From NCBI GenBank assembly GCA_946183145.1, contig CAMGZM010000008.1, positions 1 through 64,000 on the forward strand: DNA of 64,000 nucleotides, in the 5' to 3' direction. The notes below the pieces were generated by a model. It ran no database searches and had not been told where the DNA came from. It saw only the letters and a program-made list of their open reading frames with translations. This document shows, one piece after another, positions 25,650 through 34,847 of this stretch. Source of the stretch: an uncultured Fretibacterium sp. (GTDB lineage Bacteria > Synergistota > Synergistia > Synergistales > Aminobacteriaceae). Numbering within the stretch: the stretch's first letter is position 1; every line of letters starts with the position of its first letter. Made by a program: the position numbers and the translations under genes.

Positions 25650-28282
25650 TTTCCAGTTTGCGACTTCACAAGCTCACGAATACGCGCTAATGCCTCGTCA
25701 AGTTTTGAGCCTTCACGCCCTCCGCCCTGTGCGAGATTCTTTCTTCCGCCGCCTTTGCCGCCTAAAATTTTGCACGCTTCCTTCACGAGATCGCCCGCAT
25801 TGACTCCCATGTTCACGGACTTTTCATCGGCCATGACTACGAGCTGGCACGACTCATCACTTCCGACTGACGCGAGAATCACAGCGTTTGCTTCAGGTAT
25901 TGCCCGCGCTTTGTCGCCAATATCACGCAGCATATTCGCAGGGATTTCCGGGAATCTCCCAATCTGCAATAAGACTCCGTTAATCTCTTCACGCTCTAGG
26001 AATCTTTCGGAGTTTTCGAGAAGCTCGCGCAATTTCGCCGCCTGTATCTGTGATTTCATAGTCTTCACTTCATCAACGAGTGCCTTTGCTTTGTCGGCGA
26101 GTCCGTCCTCGTCTGTCGATAATAGAGCGGTCATTGAGTTTCTCAGCGCAAATAATTTCTGCAAAAGCTCAATAACATTCATTCCCGTTACGGCAAAAAT
26201 TCTCCGGGTGCCTGAGCCTATGCTTTCCTCGCGCAAAATCTTGAAGCTCCCAATATCGCCCGTTCGTGAGACGTGAAGCCCCCCGCATAACTCCATCGAG
26301 AATCCCGGAACGTCAACGACCCTCACAATATCGCCGTATTTCTCATCAAAGAGTGCTTTTGCTCCGAGTGATTGCGCCTCGTCTTTCGTATGCTCAGAGA
26401 TATTCACTTCAATGTTCGCTAAAATTTCGGCGTTTACGAGTCTTTCTGCCTCAGCAATTTCGGAGTCTGTTACGGCTGAATGATGGGTGAAATCGAAACG
26501 CAAAAATTTCTCCGTCACCAAAGATCCCGCCTGCCTGACATGCCGTCCCAACACGCGCCCTAATGCCTCGTGCAATAAGTGAGTCGCTGTGTGATTCCTG
26601 CGTATTGCGGAGCGTCTCTCATCGTCAGCAAAACTCATCACTTCATCACCGACATGAATCACGCCGGGAGTCTCAGATTTCACGGTGTGTACTGTGATTT
26701 TCCCGTGAGGAATCGTGTTGAGGACTCGCAGTGTCAAGCCGCTGACTTTCATTGTGCCTATGTCGCCGATTTCACCGCCTCTTTCAGCGTAGAAAGGAGT
26801 CGTATCAAGAACAGTCTCAAATTCTGCCGGACATTTTACGGAGTCGACTCTTCCTTCAGGCGTAACGATTGCGATAATTTTTCCTGTGTCGGCTGATTTA
26901 GTGTAGCCCGTGAAATTCGTTGCTCCGTTCTCGTTCTCAATTTCGAGATATACATCACCTGAAAGTGCGCTTTTCTTCTGTTTGCTTGAGGCTCTTGCGC
27001 GTTCTTTCTGCTCATTCATGGCCGATTTGAATCCGTCATCATCAACCGTGAAGCCCAATTCCCCGGCCATTTCGCGGGTCAGTTCCGGCGGGAATCCGTA
27101 AGTATCATACAGCGTAAATATCACATCTCCGGGAATTTCCGTAGCTCCCTGTGATTTAAGGCGTGATGTTTCTGCGTCAAATAATTCTGTTCCCTGCTTG
27201 AGAGTCTTGTTGAATTTCTCCTCTTCAAGCGTGATTATCTGCTCGATTACGGGTCTTTGCGTTATGAGTTCGCGGTAAGGATTGCCCATAATATCAATCA
27301 GAATCGGCATGTACTCATTCAGGAAGAGTCCATCAAAGCCGAGAAGTTTACCGAATCTCACAGCACGGCGCAACAATCTCCGCAATACATATCCCGGCCC
27401 ATCGTTTGAGGGCAGTACACCGTCAGCAAGCATGAAGGCAACACTGCGAACATGATCGGCGATGACTCTTGCGGCCATGTCATCACGCGGATGAATCCCG
27501 TAAGCTATTCCGGCGCGCTTGCACGTATGCTCGATTAACGGCGTGAACAAATCAGTCTCGTAATCCGTATCGACTCCCTGAATCACTGACGCTAAACGTT
27601 CGAGTCCCATTCCCGTATCAATATTCTTGTGAGGCAATAAGGGCAATGAGCCGTCCTTCTGCCTGTCGAACTGTGTAAAGACGAGATTCCATATTTCCAT
27701 GTAACGGTCGCAATCACAGCCGACTCCGCATGTTGGTTTTCTGCATGAATACTTTTCGCCGCGGTCGTAATATATCTCGCTGCACGGTCCGCAAGGCCCT
27801 GTATCACCCATGAACCAATAATTATCGTCCTGCCCGAAACGGTAAATTTTGCTCTCAGGGAGGAATTTCCGCCACGCATTGAAGGCTTCCTCATCGTCAA
27901 GATAGATTGTCGCGTACAGTCTCTCAGGGTCAAGGCCGACTCTTTCCGTCAAAAATTCCCACGCCCATGTTATAGCCTCGTTCTTGAAGTAGCTTCCCCA
28001 TGTGAAATTTCCGAGCATCTCAAAAAATGTATGATGCCTCGCAGTACGTCCAACATTCTCAATGTCATTCGTTCGCACACACTTCTGGCACGTAACAACA
28101 CGGGGGTATTCAGGCTCCTTTATGCCGAGATAATACGGCTTGAGGGGAACCATTCCGGCAATCGTGAAGAGCAATGAAGGATCTTCAGGGACGAGGGAAA
28201 AACTTTCGAGGTGTTTTGCTCCTTTCTCCTCCCAGAATTTTATGAACATCTCGCGGAGTTCGCTTGCTTTTCGGTACTGCAT
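25646..28282 (-). CDS. alaS: Alanyl-tRNA synthetase
   Basis: It charges tRNA-Ala and edits mischarged Ser and Gly. The 878-residue length is typical. The class II core shows RTARHHTFFEMLGNFTWGSYF; MLADGVLPSNDGPGYVLRRLLRRAVRFG continues it. The editing domain holds the zinc HxxxH in NHTATHLLHEAL with CGGLHVSRTGDIG. The C-terminal C-Ala domain ends GGKGGGRKNLAQGGG, the usual glycine-rich signature. It overlaps SPFH by one base and ruvX by four. Confidence 0.98.
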   Translation of the reverse strand: MQYRKASELREMFIKFWEEKGAKHLESFSLVPEDPSLLFTIAGMVPLKPYYLGIKEPEYPRVVTCQKCVRTNDIENVGRTARHHTFFEMLGNFTWGSYFKNEAITWAWEFLTERVGLDPERLYATIYLDDEEAFNAWRKFLPESKIYRFGQDDNYWFMGDTGPCGPCSEIYYDRGEKYSCRKPTCGVGCDCDRYMEIWNLVFTQFDRQKDGSLPLLPHKNIDTGMGLERLASVIQGVDTDYETDLFTPLIEHTCKRAGIAYGIHPRDDMAARVIADHVRSVAFMLADGVLPSNDGPGYVLRRLLRRAVRFGKLLGFDGLFLNEYMPILIDIMGNPYRELITQRPVIEQIITLEEEKFNKTLKQGTELFDAETSRLKSQGATEIPGDVIFTLYDTYGFPPELTREMAGELGFTVDDDGFKSAMNEQKERARASSKQKKSALSGDVYLEIENENGATNFTGYTKSADTGKIIAIVTPEGRVDSVKCPAEFETVLDTTPFYAERGGEIGDIGTMKVSGLTLRVLNTIPHGKITVHTVKSETPGVIHVGDEVMSFADDERRSAIRRNHTATHLLHEALGRVLGRHVRQAGSLVTEKFLRFDFTHHSAVTDSEIAEAERLVNAEILANIEVNISEHTKDEAQSLGAKALFDEKYGDIVRVVDVPGFSMELCGGLHVSRTGDIGSFKILREESIGSGTRRIFAVTGMNVIELLQKLFALRNSMTALLSTDEDGLADKAKALVDEVKTMKSQIQAAKLRELLENSERFLEREEINGVLLQIGRFPEIPANMLRDIGDKARAIPEANAVILASVGSDESCQLVVMADEKSVNMGVNAGDLVKEACKILGGKGGGRKNLAQGGGREGSKLDEALARIRELVKSQTGK

Positions 28283-29085
28283 TACGCTTTTTCCCCCTTT
28301 TGCGTGATTCTGTCAATGAACGGCTGAATGAGGTCGACAGGAATCGGAAAAAATGTTGTTGTGTTACGTTCGCCTGAAATTTCGCGTATCGTCTGCAAGT
28401 AACGGAGCTGTAATGTTACGGGTGATGACTCCATCTTGTGGGCTGCCTCTGAAAGTTTTTCCGCCGCCTGCAGCTCGCCTTCTGCCGCAATGATTTTCGC
28501 CCTGCGTTCTCTTTCTGCTTCTGCCTGACGCGCCATAGCCCGCTTCATTCCTTCAGGTAATTCAAGCTCTTTCACTTCAACCGCGCTTACTTTGATTCCC
28601 CATGGGTCTGTACGTTCGTCAATGATGTTCTGCAACTCCTGATTGATTTTCTCCCTCGATGACAATACCTCGTCAAGCTCAACTGCTCCCACAACTGAAC
28701 GCAAAGTAGTCTGCGCTAACTGGCTTGTAGCAACGATATAATTCTCAACCTCGACAACCGATTTCGCCGGGTCAAGTACGCGGAAATACACGACAGCATT
28801 AACTTTGATTGCTACGTTGTCCTTTGTGATTACTTCCTGAACAGGTACATCAAGAGTCAGAATCCTCAAGTCAACCGTAACAGCCTTGTCGATGAACGGA
28901 ACAATGAAGACGATACCCGGCCCCCTGCTTCCTACGAGCCTTCCGAGTCTGAACAAAACGATTCTCCGATATTCGGGAATGATCTTGATTGCTGACGAGA
29001 GAATCAGCAGGAGAACGAATCCCGCTACAAAAATGCTTCCTATGTTTGACAGTATGCTTCCTGCGCCGCTTATGTCAATTACCAT
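28282..29085 (-). CDS. SPFH-domain membrane protein (stomatin/slipin type)
   Basis: A 267-residue membrane-anchored scaffold protein. One N-terminal membrane segment ([19 protein letters not shown], about residues 18-36) is followed by the SPFH/Band-7 core: [48 protein letters not shown] and [21 protein letters not shown] Lys/Arg/Glu-rich coiled coil ([20 protein letters not shown]) ends the core. Length and sequence fit slipin-2-type proteins (YbbK/QmcA-like). NfeD partners are common, but none is adjacent. It sits inside the dnaJ-alaS operon. Confidence 0.92.
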   Translation of the reverse strand: MVIDISGAGSILSNIGSIFVAGFVLLLILSSAIKIIPEYRRIVLFRLGRLVGSRGPGIVFIVPFIDKAVTVDLRILTLDVPVQEVITKDNVAIKVNAVVYFRVLDPAKSVVEVENYIVATSQLAQTTLRSVVGAVELDEVLSSREKINQELQNIIDERTDPWGIKVSAVEVKELELPEGMKRAMARQAEAERERRAKIIAAEGELQAAEKLSEAAHKMESSPVTLQLRYLQTIREISGERNTTTFFPIPVDLIQPFIDRITQKGEKA

Positions 29086-29088
29086 ATG

Positions 29089-29457
29089 TTAATCTCCTTC
29101 CTTTTTGTCGATTACTACGAATGCCAATGCGTAATCTTTCTCATGAGTTATTGATACGAAAATTTTTGCTGACGGAATCACAAGCCCGCCCGTTAATCGT
29201 ATGCTTGGTACTCCGTCCGTGTGAATTAGCGCGAAATTCCCCCCGAACATCACAGAATGAAGCGGTTTCCCGGAAGCCTTGCAGAAAGCCTCACGCGCCG
29301 CAAATCCTCCCGCGTAACTCTCGTAACGATGAACACCTTTTGATTCGCAGTAAGATATTTCCTCCGTGCTGAAAATTTTATCCCTGAAGTGCTGGGACGT
29401 TAAAGCCCGTTTCATTCTCTCAATGCTGCAGAGGTCCGCGCCTATTCCTGAAACCAT
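29089..29457 (-). CDS. acpS: Holo-[acyl-carrier-protein] synthase
   Basis: It transfers phosphopantetheine from CoA to apo-ACP. The 122-residue length is standard. The Mg-binding Asp is in [12 protein letters not shown], and the Glu in [31 protein letters not shown] is the C-terminal signature. It overlaps dnaJ by 16 bases upstream and lies 3 bases before the SPFH gene. It could also modify the carrier protein at 1172-1399. Confidence 0.96.
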   Translation of the reverse strand: MVSGIGADLCSIERMKRALTSQHFRDKIFSTEEISYCESKGVHRYESYAGGFAAREAFCKASGKPLHSVMFGGNFALIHTDGVPSIRLTGGLVIPSAKIFVSITHEKDYALAFVVIDKKEGD

Positions 29458-30569
29458 TTCTTGAATTTCCCGAATATGCCCGAATCATCATTGCTTACTG
29501 GTGCTTTCATCTCATCAGCAAGGGATTTGATTAACTCGCGCTGTTTGTCCGTTAATTTCTTGGGTATCTCGATGCCTACATGAATGTACAAATCTCCGAC
29601 AGACTTAGAATTTACGCGTGGCATTCCCTTTCCTTTGACTTTGAGAGTCTGCCCGTGCTGAGTCCCTGAAGGCACAGTGATAATTTCCTCCGAGCCGTCA
29701 AGAGTCTTGATTTTCGCCTCAGTCCCTAAGACCGCCTGCGGGTACGTCAAAATCAGCGATGTGTGAAGGTCTGCTCCGTCCCTCTCGAAATCCGAATGAA
29801 CTTCAACGTCAATAATCAGCTTCAAATCTCCTGCCGGGCCTCCGTTGAGTCCTGCTTCGCCCGCATTGGGTATCTTTATGATGTTGTTAGTTACGACTCC
29901 GGGGGGGATTTTGACTTCAATCGTGTGTTTCTTGCGTACATGGCCGGAGCCTTGGCACTCGCCGCATTTTTCGCGGATGATTTTTCCCGTTCCATGACAT
30001 TCGGGACATGTTGTGATTGTCATGAACTGCCCGAAAAGACTCTGCTGACTCTGCCTGATTTGCCCCTGGCCATGACAGCGCGGACAAGTTTCGGGCTTAG
30101 TGCCTGGTTTCGCGCCTGAACCGCTGCAGTGCTGGCAAGTCTCGTACTTCATGAAGGTTATATCACGTGTTACTCCCTTCATTGCCTCAAGAAGCGTTAT
30201 GTGAATGACCTGCTCTATGTCATCGCCCTGCATGGGAATATTTGACGAACGAGTCCGGGAGCTGAAATTGAATCCCCCGCCGAAAGCCTGAGCGAAAATA
30301 TCACCCAGATCCGTGAAATCAAAGCCGCCCATGCCGCCGAAAGAACCCGAATTTGCTCCCCTCGTGCCGAACTGGTCATAGCGCGCGCGTTTTTCCGAAT
30401 CACTCAGCACAGAGTAAGCAGCGTTAATCTTCTTGAATTTCTCTTCTGCTTCTTTGTCGCCGGGATGTGAGTCGGGGTGATACTGATGCACTAATCTGCG
30501 GTAAGCCTTCTTGATGTCTGCCGGGCTTGCGTCTCTTGGGACTTCAAGAATCTCGTATAAATCCTCCAA
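29442..30569 (-). CDS. dnaJ: Chaperone protein DnaJ
   Basis: Full-length DnaJ of 375 residues. The J domain has HPD at about 31-33 (HQYHPDSHP). A G/F-rich linker follows (about 75-105). The zinc domain has four CxxCxGxG-type repeats ([36 protein letters not shown]), then the substrate-binding domains. It is the first gene of the minus-strand operon and stimulates DnaK. Neither dnaK nor grpE is in the window. Confidence 0.98.
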   Translation of the reverse strand: MEDLYEILEVPRDASPADIKKAYRRLVHQYHPDSHPGDKEAEEKFKKINAAYSVLSDSEKRARYDQFGTRGANSGSFGGMGGFDFTDLGDIFAQAFGGGFNFSSRTRSSNIPMQGDDIEQVIHITLLEAMKGVTRDITFMKYETCQHCSGSGAKPGTKPETCPRCHGQGQIRQSQQSLFGQFMTITTCPECHGTGKIIREKCGECQGSGHVRKKHTIEVKIPPGVVTNNIIKIPNAGEAGLNGGPAGDLKLIIDVEVHSDFERDGADLHTSLILTYPQAVLGTEAKIKTLDGSEEIITVPSGTQHGQTLKVKGKGMPRVNSKSVGDLYIHVGIEIPKKLTDKQRELIKSLADEMKAPVSNDDSGIFGKFKKWFQE

Positions 30570-30593
30570 ACGTTAATTGCCTCCCTAAAATTT

Positions 30594-30625
30594 TACCCCC
30601 CGCATTAACACGAGGGGCAATGATT
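30594..30625 (-). terminator. Terminator after the coiled-coil gene (upstream of dnaJ)
   Basis: On the minus strand GCCCCTC pairs with a G-tract (GCGGGGGG), followed by TAAAATTTTA. It separates the coiled-coil gene from the dnaJ operon. Confidence 0.6.
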
Positions 30626-30635
30626 TTCCTTGTGT

Positions 30636-31910
30636 TTAGCGTGAACGCCTGTTCCTTGATTCAAGCCTGCGTTTTAATTCCTGCGCCGGACGGTAATCCG
30701 CGTTAATCTCAAGCGCACGGTTCGCCCACTCTAAAGCCTCGTCGCGACGGTTGCGGAGTCTCTCAGCAGCAAGCCCCGCCCAATATGCCGCAAGATAATT
30801 CACTGTCGGTTCTGCCTCAAATGCCGCTGTGTAGCTCTCTAATGCCTGCGTGATTCTGTTTGAGCTGTAACGGCTGTATGCTTCTCTCTGCATTGCGATT
30901 AATTCCCGGCGTTTCTGTGCTGGTATCTTGTACGTGAGAATCATGGCCGCTTCTGTTGAGCTGTTCGGGTCAAATGCCGGAAGCTCCTTTATGAGTGTCT
31001 CAAGCTCATTGATGTCGGCGGCTTTCTTTGCTGACTCTGCCTCGCGTTTCATCAGGGCTGAATCTCTCTCGCCTAATGACTTTGTAGCGTCCGTTAATTT
31101 CTTGTTGCTGTCGTCAAGTGCCTTTTCTCTTGCGCTGAGGTCTGACTCTTTCTTTGCGAGTTCTGACTCGTGAGCGTTGATTTTCTCTGTTGACTCGGCT
31201 AATTTCTTCTCGCTTTCGTTTACGGCTGACTCTCTTCCTGCTACAGCCTCTTCACGTTTCTTGAGTTCCTCATCTCTTGCGTTAAGGTCTGACTCTAATG
31301 CGCTGAGCCTCGCTCCTGTTGCTTCTCTTGCGGTCAAATCTGCCTCGCGTTTTACGAGTTCTGCCTCGCGTGCTGTAAGTTTGTCGGCCTCTTCTTTTGC
31401 TGAGATTTTAGCGTTGAGTTCTGCCTCTCTTGCCGCAAGGTCTGACTCGCGTTTGGCTATGTCTGCTTCACGTCCTGCAAGCGCGGATGATGCCTCCGTA
31501 AATTTCTGGCTTTCCTCTGCAAATTTCATCTCCCTGCGTGCTAATTCTGCTTCACGTGCTTTGAGGTCAAGCTCGCGTTTCGTCATTTGATTCTCGCGCC
31601 CTAAAAGTGAGGTGCTTATCCCGGAAATTTTTCGGGCTTCTGCGTTCGTCCTTCTTGCTGTTGCGGCTGAATCTTTTTCCTGCTGAATGAGTTTCGCTTC
31701 CCTCTCGGCCAAATCATTCGCTAATGCTTCAAGCTCTGCTGCTTTCTGATTAACGGCATTTTCGCGGAGAGTCATTTCATCGGGCTTTTCGTCCTGTGAT
31801 ACTGCGGGTGCTTCTGCGGGTTCTGCGGAAATTGCTTCGTTCTCATCTGCCCATGCTGAAGGCGCAAGAAACATCACCAACAACATAAACAGTGCTGTCT
31901 TCCTGAACAT
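30636..31910 (-). CDS. Exported long coiled-coil protein with C-terminal TPR-like part
   Basis: A 424-residue exported protein. The signal peptide is MFRKTALFMLLVMFLAPSAWA. Residues 45-300 form one long coiled coil of short repeats in the style of REAELAKREADLAAREAEL, with very regular Ala, Arg, Glu, Lys and Leu. Residues 320-424 look globular and helical, with a TPR-like pair (YSSNRITQALESYTAAFEAEPTVNYLAAYWAGLAAE, DEALEWANRALEINADY). It is probably periplasmic or envelope-spanning, perhaps a spacer or surface scaffold. I know no named family. Other open frames inside it are mirror images of the repeats. Confidence 0.82.
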   Translation of the reverse strand: MFRKTALFMLLVMFLAPSAWADENEAISAEPAEAPAVSQDEKPDEMTLRENAVNQKAAELEALANDLAEREAKLIQQEKDSAATARRTNAEARKISGISTSLLGRENQMTKRELDLKAREAELARREMKFAEESQKFTEASSALAGREADIAKRESDLAAREAELNAKISAKEEADKLTAREAELVKREADLTAREATGARLSALESDLNARDEELKKREEAVAGRESAVNESEKKLAESTEKINAHESELAKKESDLSAREKALDDSNKKLTDATKSLGERDSALMKREAESAKKAADINELETLIKELPAFDPNSSTEAAMILTYKIPAQKRRELIAMQREAYSRYSSNRITQALESYTAAFEAEPTVNYLAAYWAGLAAERLRNRRDEALEWANRALEINADYRPAQELKRRLESRNRRSR

Positions 31911-32049
31911 ACTAATATCCTCCCTGTGAATGGATTTTTATCATGATAATTCTATAATAAGCGCAAATTTTTCACAAACAGCCTCAATTTTTCAGTGTAT
32001 AATATTTTCACCGCAAAAAATTTTTTACAATGAAAGGGGACATCACTGC

Positions 32050-32940
32050 ATGTTCAAGCCGAAGGGTATCGTTATACCTGTCGTTACTCCTATTGATGAC
32101 AACGGGAAATTCAAGGATGACGAGTACAAAAAGTTATTGCAGTATTTCATCGACAACGGGATTCACGGTGTATTTCCTTTTGGGACATCGGGAGAATTTT
32201 ACGCATTCGACAACGGATTTTACCGCCATGTTCTTGAAGTAACGTGTGAATATGCGCGGGGAAAAATAGACATTTACGCCGGAGCGAATCACATCACGCC
32301 TCAGGGAGCAATCGAACTCGCAAAAATCGCCGAGGAGTGCAAAGTTGACGCATTGAGCGTATTAACGCCTATGTTCGTCAGCCAGACTCAGGCCGAGCTT
32401 GAGATCTACTACAGGAAGATTGCAGACGCTACAAGCCTTCCGATAGTCATCTACAACAACAAGCCTAAGACAAACGTAACCGTAACACCCGAAACGATTC
32501 AGAAGCTCGCAAAAGTCAAGAACATCATAGCCGTGAAAGACTCAACGGGCGACATGACGAACAGCGAGGAATATATCAGACTTACGCGCGACAACCCGGA
32601 GTTCTGCGTTTTGATGGGACGTGATACGCTGATATACGCGGCGTTGTGGTACGGTGCCGCCGGGGCTATAACGTCATGCGGGAACATTGCGCCGAGAATC
32701 GCTGTCGATATTTACGAGAACTTCAAGGCCGGGAAATATGACGAGGCATTAGAGGCACAATTCAAGCTGAGTGAATTACGCATAGCCACGAACATGGGCA
32801 GCTTCCCTGTCGTAATCAAAGAGGCTCTGAACATGATCGGCTACAACGTAGGGAAATGCGCCGAACCGATTCAGCCTCTCACAGCCGAACAGCACGCAAA
32901 ACTTGAAGTCGTGATGAAGAATATCGGATTGCTGAAATAA
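32050..32940 (+). CDS. DapA-family (dihydrodipicolinate synthase-like) lyase/dehydratase
   Basis: A 296-residue class I aldolase of the DapA/NanA family. The Schiff-base Lys is in IIAVKDSTGD; the GTSGEF loop replaces the DHDPS GTTGE. The helper Tyr is in IVIYNNKPKT, but the position of the substrate-binding Arg of DapA (YNxPxRT) is Lys here, so it is probably not true DapA. It could split or dehydrate a keto-deoxy sugar acid; family members include 5-keto-4-deoxyglucarate dehydratase, which would complete the hexarate pathway at 14530-23412, but this is inference. The start is ATG 32050 after AAAGGGG; a TATAAT box lies near 31997. It is monocistronic. Confidence 0.85.
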   Translation: MFKPKGIVIPVVTPIDDNGKFKDDEYKKLLQYFIDNGIHGVFPFGTSGEFYAFDNGFYRHVLEVTCEYARGKIDIYAGANHITPQGAIELAKIAEECKVDALSVLTPMFVSQTQAELEIYYRKIADATSLPIVIYNNKPKTNVTVTPETIQKLAKVKNIIAVKDSTGDMTNSEEYIRLTRDNPEFCVLMGRDTLIYAALWYGAAGAITSCGNIAPRIAVDIYENFKAGKYDEALEAQFKLSELRIATNMGSFPVVIKEALNMIGYNVGKCAEPIQPLTAEQHAKLEVVMKNIGLLK

Positions 32941-32959
32941 GAAGTAAGAGATACTACAG

Positions 32960-32991
32960 CCCTCCTCAATCATACGGGGAGGGTTTATTTA
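32960..32991 (+). terminator. Intrinsic terminator after the DapA-family gene
   Basis: CCCTCC (32960-32965) pairs with GGAGGG (32978-32983), followed by TTTATTTATT. Confidence 0.75.
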
Positions 32992-33158
32992 TTCCATTCA
33001 CATAAACAGTACACCCTAACAGTAATTATAAATAACACATCTAAGTAATTATCACTGGCTTTTTACACTGTCTCGTAAAAGCTCATGTTTAATCGCTCAT
33101 AATTTTTACAAAATATTGCATTTATGATATAATATCGCTAAGAAAAGAGGTGAGCGAA

Positions 33159-33806
33159 ATGGAAAGAATGAAAATAATAAACGGGGCAAAGTTTGGAGGT
33201 ATTCTTGAATTACCAATTATCGAGAAACCTTCATCAGTGATTATTCCTAAATTCTTAGTTCCATTCTCAGAGCGCACAAAAATTGATTCCTCACACATAG
33301 CAGTTTGCTTTTATGAGATGGACAAAAATTTTTCTGAAATATTATCAGATCCAGCGAAGTACATCGAAGAACTAAGAAAATATCAGGCAGTCATATCACC
33401 TGACTTCTCCATATATAGGGACGATCCGTTATTTATGCAGATTGAAGCCCTATCCCTAAGTCGGACAATAGGCAGCTTTTGGCAACGCAGAGGATTGAAT
33501 GTGATTCCCAATATTCGCTGGGGCAGCGAGGATACATACACGACTTCAGTACTCCCGGAAAAGATTGCGTTCTCAGGAGTGGCAAAACACAGCATTGTGG
33601 CAATAGGCTCATACGGATGCATAAGGAGAAAGGAAGACAGGTATCACTTTGAGGCAGGACTTGAGGCAATGATGAATGCTATTGAGCCTGAAATAGTGCT
33701 GGTGTACGGTGCAATGCCTGAGAAAGTATTCGGACAATATTTTAGCATGGCAAAATTCGTTCAATATGACAATTGGACAAAAACAAGGCATGAAAGGAGG
33801 TTTTAA
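33159..33806 (+). CDS. DUF4417 family protein
   Basis: A protein of about 215 residues matching DUF4417, a family often found on phages and mobile elements. The typical core is YQAVISPDFSIYRDDPLFMQIE, then RTIGSFWQRRGLNVIPNIRWG and a C-terminal VYGAMPEKVF. The function is unknown. The start is probably ATG 33159, with AGAGGTGA 5-6 bases upstream; GTG 33150 is in the same frame. A TATAAT box precedes it near 33127. The gene and its three downstream neighbours are clearly more AT-rich than the flanking operons. Confidence 0.8.
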   Translation: MERMKIINGAKFGGILELPIIEKPSSVIIPKFLVPFSERTKIDSSHIAVCFYEMDKNFSEILSDPAKYIEELRKYQAVISPDFSIYRDDPLFMQIEALSLSRTIGSFWQRRGLNVIPNIRWGSEDTYTTSVLPEKIAFSGVAKHSIVAIGSYGCIRRKEDRYHFEAGLEAMMNAIEPEIVLVYGAMPEKVFGQYFSMAKFVQYDNWTKTRHERRF

Positions 33807-33808
33807 TA

Positions 33809-33982
33809 ATGGGGTCAGGAAAAAGGAGAAAAGATCCATGCTCAGAAACACGTGGCGGCTCTCAACCATATGCAAAAATATATCATGTTGTATGCGACAT
33901 GCTGAGAAAGGACAAGAAAGATCCTGATATATACCATCCTGCAACTGGATATTTTCATAATCCTTCAGCAATACTATTATGA
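33809..33982 (+). CDS. Small ORF (57 aa), possible front part of an interrupted toxin-like gene
   Basis: ATG 33809 is preceded by a strong AAAGGAGG (33793-33800), two bases after the DUF4417 stop. It encodes a basic 57-residue peptide (MGSGKRRKDPCSETRGG, HVVCDMLRKDKKDPDIYHP) and ends at TGA 33980. The same frame stays open on the far side of this TGA to 34342. The two parts may be one gene broken by a single stop, or two small genes. No known domain is visible. Confidence 0.6.
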   Translation: MGSGKRRKDPCSETRGGSQPYAKIYHVVCDMLRKDKKDPDIYHPATGYFHNPSAILL

Positions 33983-34021
33983 GAAGCAATACGCGGGAAT
34001 AAAATATATCAACGGAACGGT

Positions 34022-34342
34022 GTGGCAGCGCAGGGAGAATTTATGTATGTAATGGATACTTCAGGAAATATTATATTCGGGAAGCGTGAAAATCCTAACA
34101 ACCCAGATAAAAATTCGCCCCATCCTATACTTATAGGTGGCAAAGATCCGCAAGTTCAATGTGCTGGTATAATTGAATTTAGAGATGGTAGAATTTACAA
34201 AATAGATAATCAAAGCGGACATTTCAGGCCCAATATAAAATCTATGCCAAAGGTGGAAGCATTTATGCAAAAGTTGTATGATGAGAATCGATTGCTGTTT
34301 CATAAGAAATCAAAATGGAGGCAAGGTAACAATGGAGAATGA
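34022..34342 (+). CDS. Polymorphic-toxin-like C-terminal domain (SGHF/YxP type)
   Basis: 106 residues from GTG 34022; ATG 34043 with GGGAG 5 bases upstream is the better stand-alone start (99 residues). The sequence FMYVMDTSGNIIFGKR, then HPILIGGKDPQVQCAGIIEFRDGRIYKI and NQSGHFRPN resembles a domain I recall from the C-terminal ends of secreted polymorphic toxins, where the ending is usually SGHYxP. No catalytic residue is assigned. The frame runs on upstream without a stop to TGA 33980. It overlaps the next gene by 11 bases. Confidence 0.6.
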   Translation: MAAQGEFMYVMDTSGNIIFGKRENPNNPDKNSPHPILIGGKDPQVQCAGIIEFRDGRIYKIDNQSGHFRPNIKSMPKVEAFMQKLYDENRLLFHKKSKWRQGNNGE

Positions 34343-34796
34343 CAAATTGCTAACAGAGACAGAATATTTGTTCAGACGCATTTGGGGAGAAGATATATCG
34401 GAAGAAGCGGAAGAAGAATATACTAACAGAGCGGATAATCTCATAAAAGAATACGGATGGCAGGAAGTCTTCAGAGCTTGGAACGAGTACCTGCATACAA
34501 AATGTACAACACCTGAATCCGTTGTGAACTTTGCAAATTTGTACTGGAGCTACTGCGGAGACGAATACCCGATACCTGATCCCCACAAATTCATAGCATA
34601 TTTATACTATATGACAGGCAACAAGCTTCAGCACTATTATAACGGAAACGGAGAAATCATTGAGAACCTTGCAACAAAGATTCTCCGTAAGGCAGGATAC
34701 TCAGAAGCAGACCGGGTACTAAATCCCTACTACATTCCAGACCAAGATCCCAAAATCCTCGCTGAAGTTGAAACTATCAGGCAACATCACGCATAA
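34332..34796 (+). CDS. Hypothetical protein, possible immunity protein of the toxin-like gene
   Basis: A 154-residue acidic, helical, cytoplasmic protein with many Tyr and Trp (FRRIWGEDISEEAEEEYTNRADNL, YWSYCGDEYPIPDPHKFIAYLYYM). I do not recognise a family. The start is ATG 34332, with GGAGG about 10 bases upstream and an 11-base overlap with the toxin-like gene. Small acidic proteins in this position are often immunity proteins; that is the only support for the suggestion. Confidence 0.6.
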   Translation: MENDKLLTETEYLFRRIWGEDISEEAEEEYTNRADNLIKEYGWQEVFRAWNEYLHTKCTTPESVVNFANLYWSYCGDEYPIPDPHKFIAYLYYMTGNKLQHYYNGNGEIIENLATKILRKAGYSEADRVLNPYYIPDQDPKILAEVETIRQHHA

Positions 34797-34806
34797 ATTC
34801 TGACAC

Positions 34807-34840
34807 AAAAAATCCCCCCGCTTCTCTTAGGGGGGAATTT
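34807..34840. terminator. Bidirectional terminator between cassette and liv operon
   Basis: TCCCCCC (34813-34819) pairs with GGGGGGA (34830-34836), with AAAAAA on one side and AATTTT on the other. It serves the plus-strand cassette and the minus-strand liv operon. Confidence 0.85.
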
Positions 34841-34847
34841 TCAATCT

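Noticed and set aside
30928-31590. Plus-strand open frames opposite the coiled-coil gene
   Set aside because: They are low-complexity shadows of the repeated Ala/Glu/Arg codons and lack ribosome sites.
33980-33982. TGA as a selenocysteine codon
   Set aside because: No SECIS-like hairpin was seen just after it, and the site is not in a known selenoprotein family.
33159-34796. Prophage remnant
   Set aside because: No integrase, capsid, lysis or repressor gene is present; only a DUF4417 gene hints at mobile DNA.
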